The notes: generated from the sequence alone by a model not told the origin. Positions 1-8,669 are shown, counted from the first letter of the stretch. The stretch: DNA of 17,677 nucleotides from Proteobacteria bacterium UBA4457 (GCA_002390205.1 DGOV01000034.1:37069-54745); one strand, 5' to 3'. Made by a program: numbers and translations.

Positions 1-2
1 CC

Positions 3-509
3 AGCTTTTCTCAGAACGCAATGAGAATACTAGATTACAATCGAGTAATAACAGATTTGAATGGTCGAACCGCGAGAGAGTTACTCAAACTGATCGAACG
101 GGATTTTATAGTGTGTGATAGTGACAAAGCTATCAGACCTCAACAGGCAAAAGAATTCGGAATGTATCTAAACGGGTCTTGGTATTTGCTCAATTTGAAA
201 AATGAATGGTCTGGGAAAAATTCGGTAAGTATGTTAGATGTCAGTGTTCTCAATGACACTATAATCGATCCTATTCTAGGAATAAAAGACAGCCGAACCG
301 ATCAAAGAATTGACTTCATCGGGGGCTCAAGGGGTACACAGGCAATCGAAGAAGTAGTGAATTCCGGCAGTATGGCGGTCGGGTTTACATTGTTTCCTAC
401 CAAAATGTCGGAACTTATGGCGGTTGCTGATGCCGGATTGATCATGCCACCTAAATCAACTTGGTTTGAACCCAAACTTGCCGACGGCTTACTGAGTCTC
501 GTTCTATAA
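3..509 (+). CDS. DUF1015 family protein, C-terminal part (5' truncated by window edge)
   Basis: This is the C-terminal ~168 residues of a DUF1015 (UCP033563-type) protein, a conserved bacterial family of unknown biochemical function that is usually above 400 residues long. The reading frame is open from base 3 with no stop, and the residues before the first ATG (at 21) already match the family, so that ATG is internal and the gene begins outside the window. Recognisable family blocks are YNRVITDLNG near the start, MYLNGSWY, LDVSVLNDTIIDPILGI followed by a DSRTDQRIDF stretch, and the C-terminal AVADAGLIMPPKSTWFEPKL block. The stop is TAA at 507-509. No signal peptide or membrane segment is seen in this part. 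It is separated by 91 bases from the molybdopterin oxidoreductase on the same strand, so co-transcription is possible but not shown. Family assignment is from remembered motif patterns. Confidence 0.85.
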   Translation, partial: SFSQNAMRILDYNRVITDLNGRTARELLKLIERDFIVCDSDKAIRPQQAKEFGMYLNGSWYLLNLKNEWSGKNSVSMLDVSVLNDTIIDPILGIKDSRTDQRIDFIGGSRGTQAIEEVVNSGSMAVGFTLFPTKMSELMAVADAGLIMPPKSTWFEPKLADGLLSLVL

Positions 510-600
510 TGATTGTCTGTTAGCGATACAGGATAAAATCTAGATTCTAGTTACCTAGTCCGATATATTGACAGCATTATTAAAAAAATAGGGAATAAGC

Positions 601-2865
601 GTGCAAGAATGGAAACCGACAGCATGTATGCTTTGTGAGAACAACTGTGGCATCGAAGCGAAAATCAGCGAGGATGGGCAGTCTATTGCAAAAATTCGAG
701 GGGATAACTTACATCCCGCCTCACAAGGGTATGTCTGCCAAAAGGCTTCGCGTATTGACTTCTATCAAAATGGAATAGATAGGATAAAACAACCTCTAAA
801 ACGTACAGCTTCAGGCAGCTATGAAGAAATCAGCTGGGACACTGCTATCACAGAAATCGCTGAAAAATTTGTATCAGTTAAAAATCGTTTTGGGGGTGAT
901 AAAATCTTTTACTATGGTGGAGGCGGACAAGGGAACCATCTCCCTGCATCATATGGAATGAGCACAATTAGCGCACTCGGAGGACGATATCGTTCGAATG
1001 CCCTAGCCCAAGAGAAAACGGGAGAGGGGTGGGTCTCTGCATCAATGTTTGGAGCATATGCACAACGTGGCGATTTTGAAAATTGTGATGTTGCCGTCTT
1101 TCTAGGGAAGAATCCATGGCATTCTCATGGCCTGCAAAGAAGTAGAGTAACGCTGCGAGAAATAGCGAAAGATCCCAAACGGACTCTTGTCGTATTCGAT
1201 CCGCGGGTATCTGAAACCGCAGAAATTGCAAATATTCATGTACGTGTAAAACCAGGTGGTGATGCTTGGGCATTAGCGGCTCTCATCGCAATGATGCTTC
1301 AAGAAAATTTAGTGAAAAATGACTGGATAAAAGAACATGTTTCAGATTTCGATGAAATACGGGATATTTTTGGTCAGCTCAACATAGATAAATACTGCAC
1401 CTGGGCCGGCGTAGATCAGGAACAAATGAGACAGCTGGCTAAAGTATTATTTGTCTCAGATAAGATTGCTTGGTTTGAAGACCTAGGTGTGCAAATGAGC
1501 CGTAATTCGACTTTGGTAAGCTATCTTCATAGACTTTGCTGGCTAGTAACAGGAAGCTTTGGGAAAAAAGGATCGCAATATATCCCAAATACTATGCGCT
1601 CTTTGATGGGAAGCAATGCAAGCCTAGCTAAGCGGTCGCCAGTCGTCGGGGCGCCTTTGCTTGGAGGGATGGTCCCTTGCAATGTCATTGCTGAAGAAAT
1701 CCTTTCTGACCATCCTGAACGCTATCGGGCAATGTTAATAGAAAGTGCTAATCCTGCGCATTCCCTAGCAGATACCAAATCGTTTGTGAAAGCTATGGCT
1801 GCCTTAGAATTGACAGTGGTGATCGATGTCGCGATGACAGAGACGGCTAGAAACGCTGACTACGTGCTACCTGCCAAAACACAATATGAAAAAGCTGAGG
1901 CCACGTTTTTCAATTTCGAACATCCCGCCAATTATTTTCAGTTGCGTCAACCAATATTAGAGCCTCCACCTGATGCAAATGTTTTATCTGAGGCCGAAAT
2001 TCATGCAAGGCTCGTGGAAGCCATAGGTGAAATGCCCGCAGAAGTTGATGAACTTAAAAACATTGTGAGATCCGACGGGCTACTCGCGTTAACAAAAGCC
2101 TTCGCGCAGTTTAGCCGTGACAATCCTATGATAAATCGTCTAGCGCCAGTAGCGCTATACAGAATATTGGAAAACATACTGCCATCCGGTAGCGAAACTG
2201 CTGCCACTTTGCTTCCGGTGACACTTTTTGTGGCCCAAAATGAACCAGCATGTTTAGAGCGAGCGGGCATTTCGGGTCGTGATACTGAAGAAATTGCAGT
2301 GTCCTTGTTCAATCGGATTATTTCGAGTCCTCATGGGTTCGTCTATTCGATAGATGCTGAACATAGCAGTTGGGATAGAGTACGAACTGGAAATGGACTT
2401 ATAAATGCAACTATCCCTGTTTTACTGCCAGAACTACATGCTCTGTCAGATGGCCCGACCGAGTTAACTTCCGAACAATTTCCTTTCATCCTCTCTGCAG
2501 GAGAAAGACGACCATACACGGCTAATACAATTCTCAGAGGGAAAGATTGGCGAAAGAAAGATAGCGAAGGAACCTTAAGGATCTCCCCAGAGGATGCTAG
2601 TGACTTAGGAGTGGACTCTGGCGACTCTAGCATTTTAACTACAGCAAGTGGCTCCGTAAATGTCGTAGTCGAGATATCGACCCGAATGGCCCGCGGTCAT
2701 ATATCATTACCGAACGGTTTCGGAATGGACAGTGCTACAGGCTCGGATTCGTTTAAACGTACCGGTATCGCAACTAATGACCTGACAGCGGCCGCAGACC
2801 GAGACTTTTTAGCAGGAACACCTAGGCATAAGCAAGTGCCGGCGCACTTATCGCAAGCACTTTAA
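601..2865 (+). CDS. Molybdopterin-dependent oxidoreductase with N-terminal [4Fe-4S] domain
   Basis: A 754-residue catalytic subunit of the DMSO reductase/formate dehydrogenase superfamily. The N-terminus carries the Fe-S motif C9-x2-C12-x3-C16-x29-C46, with K48 in the place of the conserved lysine between the cluster and the pterin. The central part (about 60-480) is the molybdopterin oxidoreductase domain. The last ~120 residues (from about 635) form the dinucleotide-binding domain, with motifs such as SAGERRPYTANT and ISLPNGFG. No Tat signal is present, so it is probably cytoplasmic. The start is GTG at 601, preceded by AGGGAA, and nothing upstream in frame is better. By eye, the segment NALAQEKTGEG (133-143) aligns with the segment that holds Sec140 in E. 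coli FdhF. This puts Gly141 where a Cys, Sec or Ser metal ligand is expected. No electron-transfer subunit gene is adjacent. Substrate is unknown. It faces ettA with 17 bases between the stops. Confidence 0.92.
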   Translation: MQEWKPTACMLCENNCGIEAKISEDGQSIAKIRGDNLHPASQGYVCQKASRIDFYQNGIDRIKQPLKRTASGSYEEISWDTAITEIAEKFVSVKNRFGGDKIFYYGGGGQGNHLPASYGMSTISALGGRYRSNALAQEKTGEGWVSASMFGAYAQRGDFENCDVAVFLGKNPWHSHGLQRSRVTLREIAKDPKRTLVVFDPRVSETAEIANIHVRVKPGGDAWALAALIAMMLQENLVKNDWIKEHVSDFDEIRDIFGQLNIDKYCTWAGVDQEQMRQLAKVLFVSDKIAWFEDLGVQMSRNSTLVSYLHRLCWLVTGSFGKKGSQYIPNTMRSLMGSNASLAKRSPVVGAPLLGGMVPCNVIAEEILSDHPERYRAMLIESANPAHSLADTKSFVKAMAALELTVVIDVAMTETARNADYVLPAKTQYEKAEATFFNFEHPANYFQLRQPILEPPPDANVLSEAEIHARLVEAIGEMPAEVDELKNIVRSDGLLALTKAFAQFSRDNPMINRLAPVALYRILENILPSGSETAATLLPVTLFVAQNEPACLERAGISGRDTEEIAVSLFNRIISSPHGFVYSIDAEHSSWDRVRTGNGLINATIPVLLPELHALSDGPTELTSEQFPFILSAGERRPYTANTILRGKDWRKKDSEGTLRISPEDASDLGVDSGDSSILTTASGSVNVVVEISTRMARGHISLPNGFGMDSATGSDSFKRTGIATNDLTAAADRDFLAGTPRHKQVPAHLSQAL

Positions 2866-2882
2866 TTTCATGAGGGGACATT

Positions 2883-4556
2883 TCAACGAGTAACCGGTTT
2901 AAATTTAATTCGTTGTGGTTTGTCCGCATCTTCACCCATGCGTTTCCGTCTGTCAGCTTCGTAATCTGCATAATTACCAGGGAACCACTCAACATGACTG
3001 TCGCCTTCGAACGCTAAGATATGAGTGGCTACACGATCAAGAAACCATCTATCATGAGAAATCACGATAGCGCAACCGGGAAAGTTCAGCATGGCCTCCT
3101 CAAGTGCACGCAGAGTCTCAACGTCTAGATCGTTTGTAGGTTCATCTAAGAAGAGAACGTTTCCTCCCCGCAGTAAGACCTTAGCTAGATGAACACGATT
3201 TCGCTCTCCACCGGACAGCTGTCCTATATGCTTTTGTTGTTCCGTCCCTTTAAAATTAAAGCGCCCACAATAGGCTCTGGACTGGAGCTCATAGTCTCCA
3301 ATAGTCAAAATATCCTGACCACCCGAAATCTCTTGCCACACTGTGTTTGCATCGTTAAGTGTTTCCCGACTCTGATCAACATAGGCTATTTCTACAGTCT
3401 TGCCAATCGTGATTTCACCAGCATCCGGCTTTTCAGTCCCCGTTAACATATTAAACAAAGTTGTTTTACCTGCACCATTCGCCCCAATCACACCGACAAT
3501 TCCTCCAGGCGGCAAACTGAAAGACAATTCCTGGATAAGTGCTTTGTCACCATATGCCTTAGAGATATCTTTCACTTCAATAGCAATATCACCAAGACGG
3601 GGCCCGGGTGGAATATATAACTCATTTGTTTCATTTCGTTGCTGAAACTCTCGCGACTGAAGCTCTTCAAAACGAGCTAATCGGGCCCGGCTTTTAGATT
3701 GCCGCCCTTTCGCATTTTGCCTTACCCAGCTAAGTTCGGACGCAACAGTTTTATGGTGAGCAGCTTCCTCTCTCTGCTCTTGCAGTAGTCGGCTTTGTTT
3801 CTGTTCAAGCCAAGCAGAATAATTCCCTTCGTAGGGGATACCTGAGCCACGGTCCAACTCTAAAATCCATCCGGCTACATTGTCTAAAAAATACCTGTCA
3901 TGCGTTACTGCTACGACAGTCCCTGCATAGCTTTCAAGGTACCTCTCCAACCAGGCGACAGATTGAGCATCTAGATGATTCGTTGGCTCATCAAGCAGCA
4001 ACATTTCTGGCTCAGATAACAGCAAACGGCACAATGCTACACGTCGTCGCTCCCCTCCTGACAAGCTAGTCACATCTACATCCCAATCTGGTAGCCTCAG
4101 AGCATCAGCGGCAATCTCTAGCTTCCTATCGATTTCCCATCCATCAGAAGCATCTATTTGACTTTGTAATTCACCCTGCTCTTCCAAAAGGGCCGTCATC
4201 GTATCGTCATCCATAGGTTCTGCAAACGCCATGCTAATCTCATTAAAGCGATTCAGCACATCTTTGATTTCACCAAGGCCATCTTCAACATTTCCCCGCA
4301 CATCTTTATTCGGATCCAGGGCGGGCTCCTGCGCGAGATATCCTATCTTAAGCCCTTTAAGCGGAATGGCTTCTCCCTCTATTTCTGTATCAACTCCAGC
4401 CATTATTCGAAGTAAAGTAGTTTTCCCCGAGCCATTAAGTCCTAATACCCCAATCTTTGCTCCAGGGAAAAAACTGAGGGATACATTACTTAGAATCTTT
4501 TTCTGAGGAGGTACTATCTTACCTACTTTCTGCATCTGAAATACGTATTGAGCCAT
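2883..4556 (-). CDS. ettA: Energy-dependent translational throttle protein EttA (ABC-F ATPase)
   Basis: EttA is a soluble ABC-F protein that binds the ribosomal E site and, in E. coli, gates the first elongation steps according to the ATP/ADP ratio. The 557 residues match the family's usual ~555. Two ABC domains are in tandem. Domain 1 has Walker A at 39-46 (GLNGSGKT), signature LSGGE at 165-169 and Walker B ending D189-E190. Domain 2 has Walker A at 358-365, LSGGE at 447-451 and Walker B ending D471-E472. The acidic insertion at roughly 92-137 is the EttA 'arm' that contacts L1, and the basic linker at about 250-320 is the P-site tRNA-interacting motif. There is no membrane domain, as expected. 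The start is ATG at 4556 (MAQYVFQM), with AGGAAG about 11 bases upstream. The gene is monocistronic by position: it is convergent with the molybdopterin gene and lies downstream of a strong hairpin that separates it from the PQQ dehydrogenase. Confidence 0.97.
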   Translation of the reverse strand: MAQYVFQMQKVGKIVPPQKKILSNVSLSFFPGAKIGVLGLNGSGKTTLLRIMAGVDTEIEGEAIPLKGLKIGYLAQEPALDPNKDVRGNVEDGLGEIKDVLNRFNEISMAFAEPMDDDTMTALLEEQGELQSQIDASDGWEIDRKLEIAADALRLPDWDVDVTSLSGGERRRVALCRLLLSEPEMLLLDEPTNHLDAQSVAWLERYLESYAGTVVAVTHDRYFLDNVAGWILELDRGSGIPYEGNYSAWLEQKQSRLLQEQREEAAHHKTVASELSWVRQNAKGRQSKSRARLARFEELQSREFQQRNETNELYIPPGPRLGDIAIEVKDISKAYGDKALIQELSFSLPPGGIVGVIGANGAGKTTLFNMLTGTEKPDAGEITIGKTVEIAYVDQSRETLNDANTVWQEISGGQDILTIGDYELQSRAYCGRFNFKGTEQQKHIGQLSGGERNRVHLAKVLLRGGNVLFLDEPTNDLDVETLRALEEAMLNFPGCAIVISHDRWFLDRVATHILAFEGDSHVEWFPGNYADYEADRRKRMGEDADKPQRIKFKPVTR

Positions 4557-4596
4557 GTCGAATAAAACTTCCTAGGGGGAAAATACTAATTAACGA

Positions 4597-4625
4597 TTGA
4601 AGGCTAGCAACTAGCTAGCCTTCAA
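4597..4625. terminator. Perfect 12-bp inverted repeat, probable terminator hairpin between PQQ dehydrogenase and ettA
   Basis: TTGAAGGCTAGC (4597-4608) and GCTAGCCTTCAA (4614-4625) pair perfectly around a 5-base loop (AACTA). The repeat lies about 83 bases beyond the stop of the leftward PQQ dehydrogenase gene and about 40 bases before the leftward ettA start. Neither side has a clean run of T, so it is not a textbook intrinsic terminator. Separation of the two leftward transcription units is the simplest role. An attenuating or protective hairpin in the ettA leader is the alternative. Confidence 0.55.
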
Positions 4626-4707
4626 AATATTCGACGGCATTCTACCTTTTCAAGTGCGGAATCGCGAGGACCGCGGTTAACTCAACTGGGTATTATTGAA
4701 CTGAACC

Positions 4708-6771
4708 CTAGTTTCGAGCCATCTTACGTATATAGTGTGTCAAGGCCACGACGTGCTCACTGTTAAAGTCTTTGAACCGCGGCATACCATTTTCGACAAG
4801 AGCACCCTTAATTAGAACTTCAGAAAATGCAGTCGCAGACAAAGGGATTGCAGACTCTCTCAGATCAGGAGCCATTCCCCCAGACACTGCGCTCCCTCCA
4901 TGGCACAAGAAACATGACTGCGAATAAATTTTCAACCCTTGAGTAGCTAGTGCCTCGTCAACCTCAAAATCAGGCGGATCCAATGGTACTGCGAACGCAG
5001 GTGGAGGAGAGTAAGGCAGAGGAACATTTCCATCTAGGGAAAAAGTATATAGCCTTCTCGGATGCACTTTGTACTTCCAGCCATGCTGTGCCGCATGAGA
5101 TCCGGCTATAGTCCCCGCTCCACCCCACCCAACCAACAGCGAGATATACTGTTTTCCATCGACCGAGTAAGTTACAGGAGGAGCTGAAATCCCAAGACCC
5201 AATTCGATTGACCAAAGCGGTTCTCCTGTCTCTGCATGGTAGGCCACAAAACGTCCATCAGCTCGACCCTCAAACACTAAATTACCTTTGCTAGTCATCG
5301 TCCCCGGGTTCCACGATGCTGGCAGCTTATGCTCCCATACTCTCTCTTGTTTAATGGGGTCCCATGCCTGTAACTTCGCTGTCCCCCAATCTTCTGGCGT
5401 ATCCTCCATACCAAATTCTACACCGACCTCAACATGACTTTTCGGTGATTTAAAAGCTTTGAGATTAATTCCGCTATCCCTAAAAGTACCAGCCATTTCA
5501 ATCGTCGGAATATACACTAACCCTGTGTCCGGGTTATACGACATTGCATGCCAACTATGCGCGCCAAAAGGACTCGGCCAAACCACTTGTTCGCCATCTT
5601 CATATCGCGCACCCGGGATTTCTACTGGGCGGCCAGTCTTCAAATCAATGTGCGATGCCCAAGTCGTTTTTGCAATTTTCTCTGCCGAAAGCAGCTCACC
5701 ATTTTCACGGTTTAAAACATAAAAAAAGCCGTTTTTAGGCGCATGCATTAGCGCCTTTATTTCTTGGCCACCATACTTCAGATCGGCCAGGACAATATCC
5801 ATATTAGAATTGTAATCCCAAGTCTCTCCTGGAACAGTCTGATAATGCCATTTGTAGTCACCCGTATCAGCGTCTAGCGCAACAATAGAGCAGAGAAATA
5901 GGTTGTCTCCTCCACCGGGCGATCTAACTTTTTGATTCCAGGGAGACCCATTGCCAGTTCCAATTAGCAGCTGATCAAATTCTGGATCATAAGTAATTCC
6001 ATGCCAGGTATTACCACCACCACCATACTTCCACCATTCTCCATTCCAAGTCTTCGCAGCCATTTCCATTGCATCGGATTCAAATCCGTCAGCAGGATTA
6101 CCTGGTACCACCCAAAAGCGCCATTCTTGCTCCCCTGTGTCGGCGTTATACGCTGTCACGTAGCCTCTTGCTGCAGTATGCTCGGTGCCGCCGTTACCAA
6201 TAATGACTTTACCCTTGAAAACTTTAGGAGCACCCGTGATGTAATACGCTTTCCTCGGGTCTATAGTCATTTTTTCCCAAATTTTTTCGCCAGTCTTAGC
6301 ATCTAAACCAATTAAACGACCATCAATAGTTGATATGATTACCTTCCCATTCCAGAAGGCCGGACCTTTATTCTGATCCCACATGTTGACCAAACGGTCG
6401 CCCGCATTTTTTATTGATTCGGGATCAAATTCCCATAATAGCTTTCCAGTTTTCGCTTCAACCGCCCGGGTAACCGAGTAACTAGCAGTGAAGTAAATCA
6501 CACCGTCGACAACTAGAGGTGTCGCAAGTAATGACTTATCCTTAGGAAGTTCCATCACCCATTCAATACCAAGGTCAGAGACTGTTTTAGTATTTATTTG
6601 ATCAAGTGGACTATAGCGCTGCTCACTATAATTGCGGCCAAAGCCAAGCCAGTTCGAACCATCTCCTTCAGCGGTCAATGACTCATCGTTGACAACTGTT
6701 GCGGCGCACAAAGATTGTCCAAAGAAAGCCCACATTAATGAGAATACACATAAACGAAAAAAAATCATCAC
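4708..6771 (-). CDS. PQQ-dependent quinohaemoprotein alcohol dehydrogenase (methanol/ethanol family) with C-terminal cytochrome c domain
   Basis: A 687-residue periplasmic quinoprotein that should oxidise an alcohol or related substrate and pass electrons to its own haem c. Residues 1-23 are a Sec signal peptide (hydrophobic, ending SLCA-A). Residues ~35-590 form the eight-bladed PQQ propeller, with repeats of the DAKTGEKIWE type. Probable cation ligands are E197 (GNGGTEH) and N274 (GTGNGSPW), and the catalytic base is D319 (WDY at 318-320). The C-terminal domain has C620-x2-C623-H624 for haem c and M663 (NGMPRF) as likely sixth ligand. Two departures stand out. The adjacent-cysteine pair usual in this family is replaced, in my alignment, by N129-M130. 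The position two after the catalytic Asp is Asn321, not the Asp that marks lanthanide-type enzymes. No PQQ synthesis or partner cytochrome genes are in the window. Start ATG at 6771 follows GGGGGA; the second ATG (6768) is also possible. Confidence 0.93.
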   Translation of the reverse strand: MMIFFRLCVFSLMWAFFGQSLCAATVVNDESLTAEGDGSNWLGFGRNYSEQRYSPLDQINTKTVSDLGIEWVMELPKDKSLLATPLVVDGVIYFTASYSVTRAVEAKTGKLLWEFDPESIKNAGDRLVNMWDQNKGPAFWNGKVIISTIDGRLIGLDAKTGEKIWEKMTIDPRKAYYITGAPKVFKGKVIIGNGGTEHTAARGYVTAYNADTGEQEWRFWVVPGNPADGFESDAMEMAAKTWNGEWWKYGGGGNTWHGITYDPEFDQLLIGTGNGSPWNQKVRSPGGGDNLFLCSIVALDADTGDYKWHYQTVPGETWDYNSNMDIVLADLKYGGQEIKALMHAPKNGFFYVLNRENGELLSAEKIAKTTWASHIDLKTGRPVEIPGARYEDGEQVVWPSPFGAHSWHAMSYNPDTGLVYIPTIEMAGTFRDSGINLKAFKSPKSHVEVGVEFGMEDTPEDWGTAKLQAWDPIKQERVWEHKLPASWNPGTMTSKGNLVFEGRADGRFVAYHAETGEPLWSIELGLGISAPPVTYSVDGKQYISLLVGWGGAGTIAGSHAAQHGWKYKVHPRRLYTFSLDGNVPLPYSPPPAFAVPLDPPDFEVDEALATQGLKIYSQSCFLCHGGSAVSGGMAPDLRESAIPLSATAFSEVLIKGALVENGMPRFKDFNSEHVVALTHYIRKMARN

Positions 6772-7043
6772 TCCATCCCCCGAAATAGATTACAAGTATT
6801 TATACTTTTTAAAGATTCTTCACCTAATTCTACGGGATCTCGGCTGTAAAAACTTTAGCTAAAATAATTTATTTTAAAATGTTTATAATCAGTTACTTGC
6901 CTCATAAATACAAACTATATTATTATTATAATGTAGTTAAAAAAGAGACCGGATAGGCTTATCCTGAGCCTCGAATTCAGTACCCTCTAGTCTATTTAAA
7001 ATATATAATTACACCTGTAAAAAAAAAGCGCCAAATAAATCCA
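6772..7043. promoter_or_regulatory. AT-rich divergent intergenic region between the PQQ dehydrogenase and selO
   Basis: These 272 bases hold no convincing gene and must contain the promoters of two outward-facing genes. On the plus strand, TTGCCT (6897-6902), an 18-base gap and TATTAT (6921-6926) form a plausible sigma70 promoter for selO. Extra TATAAT boxes at 6884, 6927 and 7004 lack good -35 partners. Toward the PQQ dehydrogenase, a perfect inverted repeat AAGTAT-TT-ATACTT (6794-6807) lies 23-36 bases before the start codon and contains a TATAAA-like -10 on the minus strand, so it could be a promoter element or an operator. selO itself has no obvious Shine-Dalgarno sequence. All of this is by eye. 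Confidence 0.35.
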
Positions 7044-8669
7044 ATGAGCACCCCTTTTTTAAAACTCTCGGATCTCACATTTGATAATTCGTTTGTTACA
7101 CAGCTACCCGCCGATCCGATCAAAGAAAACTACTGCAGGCAAGTATCAGGTGCCTGTTATTCACTGACAAACTCAACTCCTTGCTCTAAACCGGCGTTAC
7201 TAATTCACTCGGATGAAGTCGGAAGACTTTTGGAGCTATCACCGTCGGTTTTTAGAACAGAGGAGTTTGCCCAGATATTTTCTGGTAACGAAACTCTTCC
7301 AGGCATGCAGCCTCATGCAACCTGCTACGGCGGGCATCAATTTGGCAACTGGGCGGGACAACTAGGAGACGGACGAGCAATAACTTTAGGCGAGACCGTT
7401 ACCAGCCAAAAGAATAGGTACTCATTACAATTGAAAGGTTCAGGAATGACACCCTACTCCCGCACTGCCGATGGACGAGCTGTCCTACGATCATCGGTAA
7501 GAGAGTTCCTTTGCAGCGAGGCAATGCATCACTTGGGGGTCCCCACCACTCGAGCACTTAGTCTGGTTCTGACTGGAGACGAAGTGATGCGCGACATGTT
7601 TTATGATGGAAATGCTATGTATGAGCCAGGAGCAGTCGTATGTCGCGTAGCTCCTTCTTTTACACGCTTTGGTCACTTTCAATTACTTGCAGCTCAAGAG
7701 GAACATGCACTACTGAAAAAATTCCTTGATTACACTATTACAACGGACTTCTCTGAGCTCGAACTAAGCTATCCAAAAAAAGCTGACCTAACAGTCCAGG
7801 ACTATGGTCTCTGGTTTAAAGAAGTATGTGACCGCACTGCTACGATGATATCTGAATGGATGCGAGTGGGCTTTGTACATGGCGTAATGAATACCGACAA
7901 TATGTCGATTTTGGGACTGACCATTGACTATGGCCCATATGGCTGGCTTGAGAATTACGACCCCAACTGGACACCCAACACTACTGATGCGGGAGGGAAA
8001 AGGTACAGGTACGGGCAACAATCTCAGGTAGCATTGTGGAATCTAGTCCAGCTAGCAAATGCTTTATATCCGTTAATTAATGATGTGAAACCTTTGGAAG
8101 ATGGGCTAGCAAGCTATCAAAAAACTTATGAGCGCCAGTGGCACAGCGCACTTGCTGGAAAACTAGGACTAAAAAATTTCGTCTCCAGCACAGATGTCTC
8201 TCTCACTGATGATCTGTTTCAATTACTAAGCGAAGTAGAAACAGATATGACAATTTTTTTCAGGAGACTCAGTGAATTTAACCCGACATCAGATTGGCAA
8301 ACGACCTCGGCTCTTCATTGCCCTTTGGGATCCGCCTTCTATGTAGAGAGTCAAATAGATGACAGCTACAACCAAAAATTGTCTTCATGGCTTACTCGCT
8401 ATAAGGTGCGCATCGAATCTGATGGATTAGCGCCCACCGTGAGGAAAGAGATAATGAACAACGCTAACCCAAAATATGTAATTAGGAATTACTTAGCACA
8501 ATTGGCGATAGATGATGCTGCTGGTGGAAATTTTTCGACAATTCAGAAACTACTAGATGTACTAAAAAATCCTTATAACGAGCAACCTGAGCAGGAAGAA
8601 TATGCTGCTCGACGGCCTGAGTGGGCCAGACATCGGGCCGGATGCTCAATGCTTTCTTGCAGCTCCTAG
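7044..8669 (+). CDS. selO: Protein adenylyltransferase SelO (YdiU family)
   Basis: SelO is a pseudokinase-fold enzyme that transfers AMP to Ser, Thr or Tyr of target proteins and is linked to oxidative-stress control in bacteria and mitochondria. The sequence shows the family's GGHQFGNWAGQLGDGRA block (about 96-112), LQLKGSGMTPYSRTADGRA (128-146) with K131, and the active-site stretch HGVMNTDNMSILG with DYGPYGWLE. D285, N286 and D295 have the spacing of the catalytic Asp and the two magnesium ligands described for the Pseudomonas enzyme. At 541 residues it is longer than E. coli YdiU (~480), agreeing with a longer bacterial subgroup. The C-terminus is SCSS, with Cys539 third from the end, the position of selenocysteine in animal SelO; the codon here is TGC, so no Sec is involved. 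It is divergent from the PQQ dehydrogenase and 68 bases before a lipoprotein gene. Confidence 0.96.
   Translation: MSTPFLKLSDLTFDNSFVTQLPADPIKENYCRQVSGACYSLTNSTPCSKPALLIHSDEVGRLLELSPSVFRTEEFAQIFSGNETLPGMQPHATCYGGHQFGNWAGQLGDGRAITLGETVTSQKNRYSLQLKGSGMTPYSRTADGRAVLRSSVREFLCSEAMHHLGVPTTRALSLVLTGDEVMRDMFYDGNAMYEPGAVVCRVAPSFTRFGHFQLLAAQEEHALLKKFLDYTITTDFSELELSYPKKADLTVQDYGLWFKEVCDRTATMISEWMRVGFVHGVMNTDNMSILGLTIDYGPYGWLENYDPNWTPNTTDAGGKRYRYGQQSQVALWNLVQLANALYPLINDVKPLEDGLASYQKTYERQWHSALAGKLGLKNFVSSTDVSLTDDLFQLLSEVETDMTIFFRRLSEFNPTSDWQTTSALHCPLGSAFYVESQIDDSYNQKLSSWLTRYKVRIESDGLAPTVRKEIMNNANPKYVIRNYLAQLAIDDAAGGNFSTIQKLLDVLKNPYNEQPEQEEYAARRPEWARHRAGCSMLSCSS

Noticed and set aside
568..573. Perfect TTGACA -35 box before the molybdopterin oxidoreductase
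   Set aside because: No -10-like hexamer lies 15-19 bases downstream (that stretch is ATAGGGAATAAGC before the start codon), so it does not form a promoter for this gene as it stands.
2001..2633. Long open frames antisense to the molybdopterin oxidoreductase
   Set aside because: They are shadows of a well-supported gene, lack recognisable domains and lack good initiation sites. The same applies to antisense frames elsewhere in the window.
8655..8669. Possible selenocysteine at the SelO C-terminus
   Set aside because: The codon is TGC (Cys) and the stop is TAG; no in-frame TGA occurs there.
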